A program made the position numbers and the translations under genes. 6,092 bases of DNA from an uncultured Holophagaceae bacterium (GTDB taxonomy: Bacteria; Acidobacteriota; Holophagae; Holophagales; Holophagaceae), in contig CAITBU010000119.1 of the NCBI GenBank assembly GCA_903890595.1, positions 1-6,092 on the forward strand, in the 5' to 3' direction. Positions 4,985 to 6,092 of this stretch are shown one piece after another; position 1 is the stretch's first letter, and each line of letters starts with the position of its first letter. The notes beneath the pieces were generated by a model that was not told where the DNA came from, searched no databases, and saw only the letters and a list, made by a program, of their open reading frames with translations.

Positions 4985-5796
4985 CGCGCCTGGCCTTCCG
5001 CTGCCGCCAGCTGGGCCAGCCGTTCGGCATAGCGCCGGCGCAGGGCCTCCACCCAGCTCAGCTTTAGACGACCATAGGCCGGACGCAGCGCAGTGCCTAC
5101 CCAGGTCTGCAGCTCCGCCACGGAGGTGCACTGGTCCAGGCTCGCACCCAGGACAGCAGGCAGGCCTTCGTCGAGCCTCTGCCGAGCGGCCACTGGCGCA
5201 TAGCTGATGCGGTGCACGGGGCTGGCTCCCAGCTCCTTCAGACCGGCCTGGTGCTGGGGCGTACCGTAGCCTTTGTGGCGGGCCAACCCATAGCCCGGGT
5301 GCTGGTCCTCCAGGGCCACCATGAGGGCATCCCGGTGCGCCTTGGCCAGGATGCTGGCGGCACCGATGGCGCAGCTGAAGGCGTCCCCGTCCACCACCAC
5401 CCGCTCAAGGAGGCCCGTGCCCGGAGCCCGGTTGCCGTCCACCAGCAGGATGCGGGGGCGCACTGCCACCTGGGTCACGGCCTGCCGCATGGCCATCATC
5501 GTGGCCTCCAGGATGTTCTCCCGGTCGATGGCCATGGCCTCCACCTCGGCGATGCCGTAGGCGGGGAGGATGGCCTTCAGCTCGGCGGCCAGGGCCTCAC
5601 GGCGCTCAGGCTTCAGCTCCTTGCTGTCCCGCACGCCCCGCAGCACATGGCCCCACTTCTGGACCGTAGCGGTATCCAGCACCGCACAGGCCGCCACCAC
5701 CGGCCCCGCCCAGGCCCCGCGCCCCGCCTCGTCCACGCCGCCCCAGGCCACCCCCGGCGGCACATTGCCCAGGTCCCAGTCCAGGGGGTTCAGCAT
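4981..5796 (-). CDS. rnhB: ribonuclease HII with a C-terminal extension
   Basis: RNase HII cuts RNA in RNA-DNA hybrids and starts removal of single ribonucleotides from DNA. The product is 271 residues from the ATG at 5796. GVDEAGRG (20-27) supplies Asp22, Glu23 and the GRG motif. LLVDGN (117-122) supplies Asp120, and AKAHRDALM (151-159) supplies Asp156. HKGYGT (174-179) holds the tyrosine that senses the 2'-hydroxyl. The usual end of the family, HRISYAPV, is reached at 195-202. Another ~67 residues follow, rich in Arg, Leu and Ala and probably helical, which is not part of the standard enzyme. The frame is open upstream to an ATG at 5949, but that would overlap the glycosyltransferase gene. 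The chosen ATG has GGGAA 8 bases before it. It heads a unit with mutT, tolB and pal. Confidence 0.95.
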   Translation of the reverse strand: MLNPLDWDLGNVPPGVAWGGVDEAGRGAWAGPVVAACAVLDTATVQKWGHVLRGVRDSKELKPERREALAAELKAILPAYGIAEVEAMAIDRENILEATMMAMRQAVTQVAVRPRILLVDGNRAPGTGLLERVVVDGDAFSCAIGAASILAKAHRDALMVALEDQHPGYGLARHKGYGTPQHQAGLKELGASPVHRISYAPVAARQRLDEGLPAVLGASLDQCTSVAELQTWVGTALRPAYGRLKLSWVEALRRRYAERLAQLAAAEGQAR

Positions 5797-5906
5797 TTCA
5801 GCGATTCCCAGGCAATGAGCCAAGTCAACCCGGATCTGGACCGAGCTTGGCGCTGCGGGGCAGCGCCAAGTGACCAGGCCAGACCGGGTTGAAGCCAGCT
5901 CAACAT
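5790..5906 (-). CDS. possible 38-residue mini-ORF bridging glycosyltransferase and rnhB
   Basis: An ATG at 5906-5904 overlaps the glycosyltransferase stop (ATGTTGA). The frame runs 38 codons to a TGA at 5792-5790 that overlaps the rnhB start in the same way (ATGCTGA). GGGAG lies 8 bases before the ATG. The peptide begins MLSWLQPGLAW, has a basic middle from the hairpin sequence, and ends TWLIAWESLKC, identical to the end of the glycosyltransferase. It may be translated and couple the two genes, or may only be what an inserted or duplicated stretch happens to encode. I recognise no family. Confidence 0.3.
   Translation of the reverse strand: MLSWLQPGLAWSLGAAPQRQARSRSGLTWLIAWESLKC
5825..5892. 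other. 68-nt hairpin between the direct repeats
   Basis: TCAACCCGG (5825-5833) pairs perfectly with CCGGGTTGA (5884-5892). TCTGG (5835-5839) pairs with CCAGA (5879-5883). After a small internal loop, CTTGGCGCTG (5846-5855) pairs perfectly with CAGCGCCAAG (5861-5870) around CGGGG. There is no T run on either side, so it is not an obvious intrinsic terminator. It could be a REP/MITE-like palindrome or an RNA structure slowing ribosomes or polymerase before rnhB. Confidence 0.8.
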
Positions 5907-6092
5907 TTGAGGGACTCCCAGGCGATGAGCCAAGTATCCAACACCCCACGAAAGTGACTCCGATGCACCCCCGGTCGGTAGATGGCCTGGATGGGGATGT
6001 GCGCCCAGTGCAGCTTCCAGTCGGCGGCCTTCATGGCGATCTCCATCTCGATGGCGAAGCCCTGAGAACGCAGGTCCAGCCGGTCGAGGACC
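5900..6092 (-). CDS. C-terminal end of a GT2-family glycosyltransferase (partial)
   Basis: The 63 codons visible from 6091 to the TGA at 5902-5900 are the tail of a gene that starts beyond the right edge. The residues GFAIEMEIAMKAADW, HIPIQAIYRP and RSHFRGVLDTWLIAWESL follow a pattern of bacterial GT2 enzymes related to dolichyl-phosphate mannose synthase. In that pattern, an F-x-x-E-x-E helix is followed by VPI-x-x-x-Y and then SH-x-x-P/G-V-x-DT. Such enzymes move a sugar from a nucleotide donor to a lipid or glycan at the inner face of the cytoplasmic membrane. The catalytic half is outside the window, so donor and acceptor cannot be judged. Its stop codon overlaps the ATG of a possible mini-ORF, and rnhB starts 103 bases past the stop. 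It is probably the upstream member of the same leftward unit. Confidence 0.85.
   Translation of the reverse strand, partial: VLDRLDLRSQGFAIEMEIAMKAADWKLHWAHIPIQAIYRPGVHRSHFRGVLDTWLIAWESLKC

Larger units (their letters stand above)
5790..5935. repeat. 36-bp direct repeat pair at the glycosyltransferase/rnhB junction
   Basis: Positions 5790-5825 and 5900-5935 match at 31 of 36 bases, 110 bp apart. Both encode TWLIAWESLKC and a stop on the - strand, and both contain a GGGAR-N8-ATG initiation region. The five differences fall at third codon positions and are all synonymous (Ile, Glu, Ser, Leu, Cys codons). The copy at 5900-5935 is the real glycosyltransferase end; the other abuts the rnhB start. 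The stretch between them is mostly a hairpin. Confidence 0.92.

Noticed and set aside
4557..5030. The TolB frame stays open upstream, allowing a 584-residue protein.
   Set aside because: The extra residues lie over mutT in another frame and do not look like a protein domain. The ATG at 4556 directly gives a signal peptide and has a ribosome-binding site.
5797..5949. An upstream ATG (5949) that would lengthen RNase HII by 51 residues.
   Set aside because: It would lie inside the glycosyltransferase end and the hairpin. The sequence before 5796 in this frame is not conserved-looking, and the ATG at 5796 has a suitable spacing to GGGAA.

Overview
The window is about two-thirds G+C and encodes a Gram-negative cell-envelope and genome-maintenance neighbourhood. 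Two outer-membrane-type lipoproteins (Pal and a CpoB/YbgF-like protein) and TolB imply a diderm bacterium. The gene order, the alanine/lysine-rich Pal linker and the style of the intergenic repeats suggest an acidobacterium of the Holophaga/Geothrix kind. That placement is inference from memory, not a database result.

Layout, left to right. Positions 1-102 hold a possible 3' end of an unidentified + strand gene and a weak promoter. A complete tRNA-Leu(GAG) follows at 103-188 with an intrinsic terminator. Positions 225-403 are a repeat-rich, foldable intergenic stretch built from degenerate 7-bp units in two inverted blocks. mutY (405-1499, +) begins only a few bases after it. Between the convergent genes mutY and cpoB lies a long hairpin (1520-1605) that looks like a dispersed repeat and could stop transcription both ways.

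Everything from 1638 to the right edge is read leftwards. The order of transcription is: the tail of a GT2-family glycosyltransferase (cut by the window edge at 6092), a possible 38-codon mini-ORF, rnhB (RNase HII), mutT-like Nudix hydrolase, tolB, pal, terminator, cpoB. rnhB and mutT overlap by 4 bp (GTGA). mutT-tolB and tolB-pal are separated by 23 and 64 bp. This reads as one operon ending at the terminator after pal, with cpoB either read through or separately transcribed. TolB, Pal and CpoB are periplasmic/outer-membrane parts of the Tol-Pal system; tolQ, tolR and tolA are not in the window. MutY and MutT are the repair and pool-cleaning arms of the 8-oxoguanine (GO) system, and RNase HII removes ribonucleotides from DNA, so genome-maintenance genes flank and partly share transcription with the envelope genes.

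Most interesting points. (1) At the glycosyltransferase/rnhB junction the last 36 bp of the glycosyltransferase gene, stop codon included, occur twice 110 bp apart. The two copies differ at five positions, all synonymous third-codon positions, and a 68-nt hairpin lies between them. (2) The Pal linker carries a GYQA-x3-G-x6-PY-x13-WxxGW pattern closely resembling ribosome modulation factor (RMF), which is unexpected in a periplasmic lipoprotein. No CRISPR array, transposase, rRNA gene or complete novel multi-gene system is visible.
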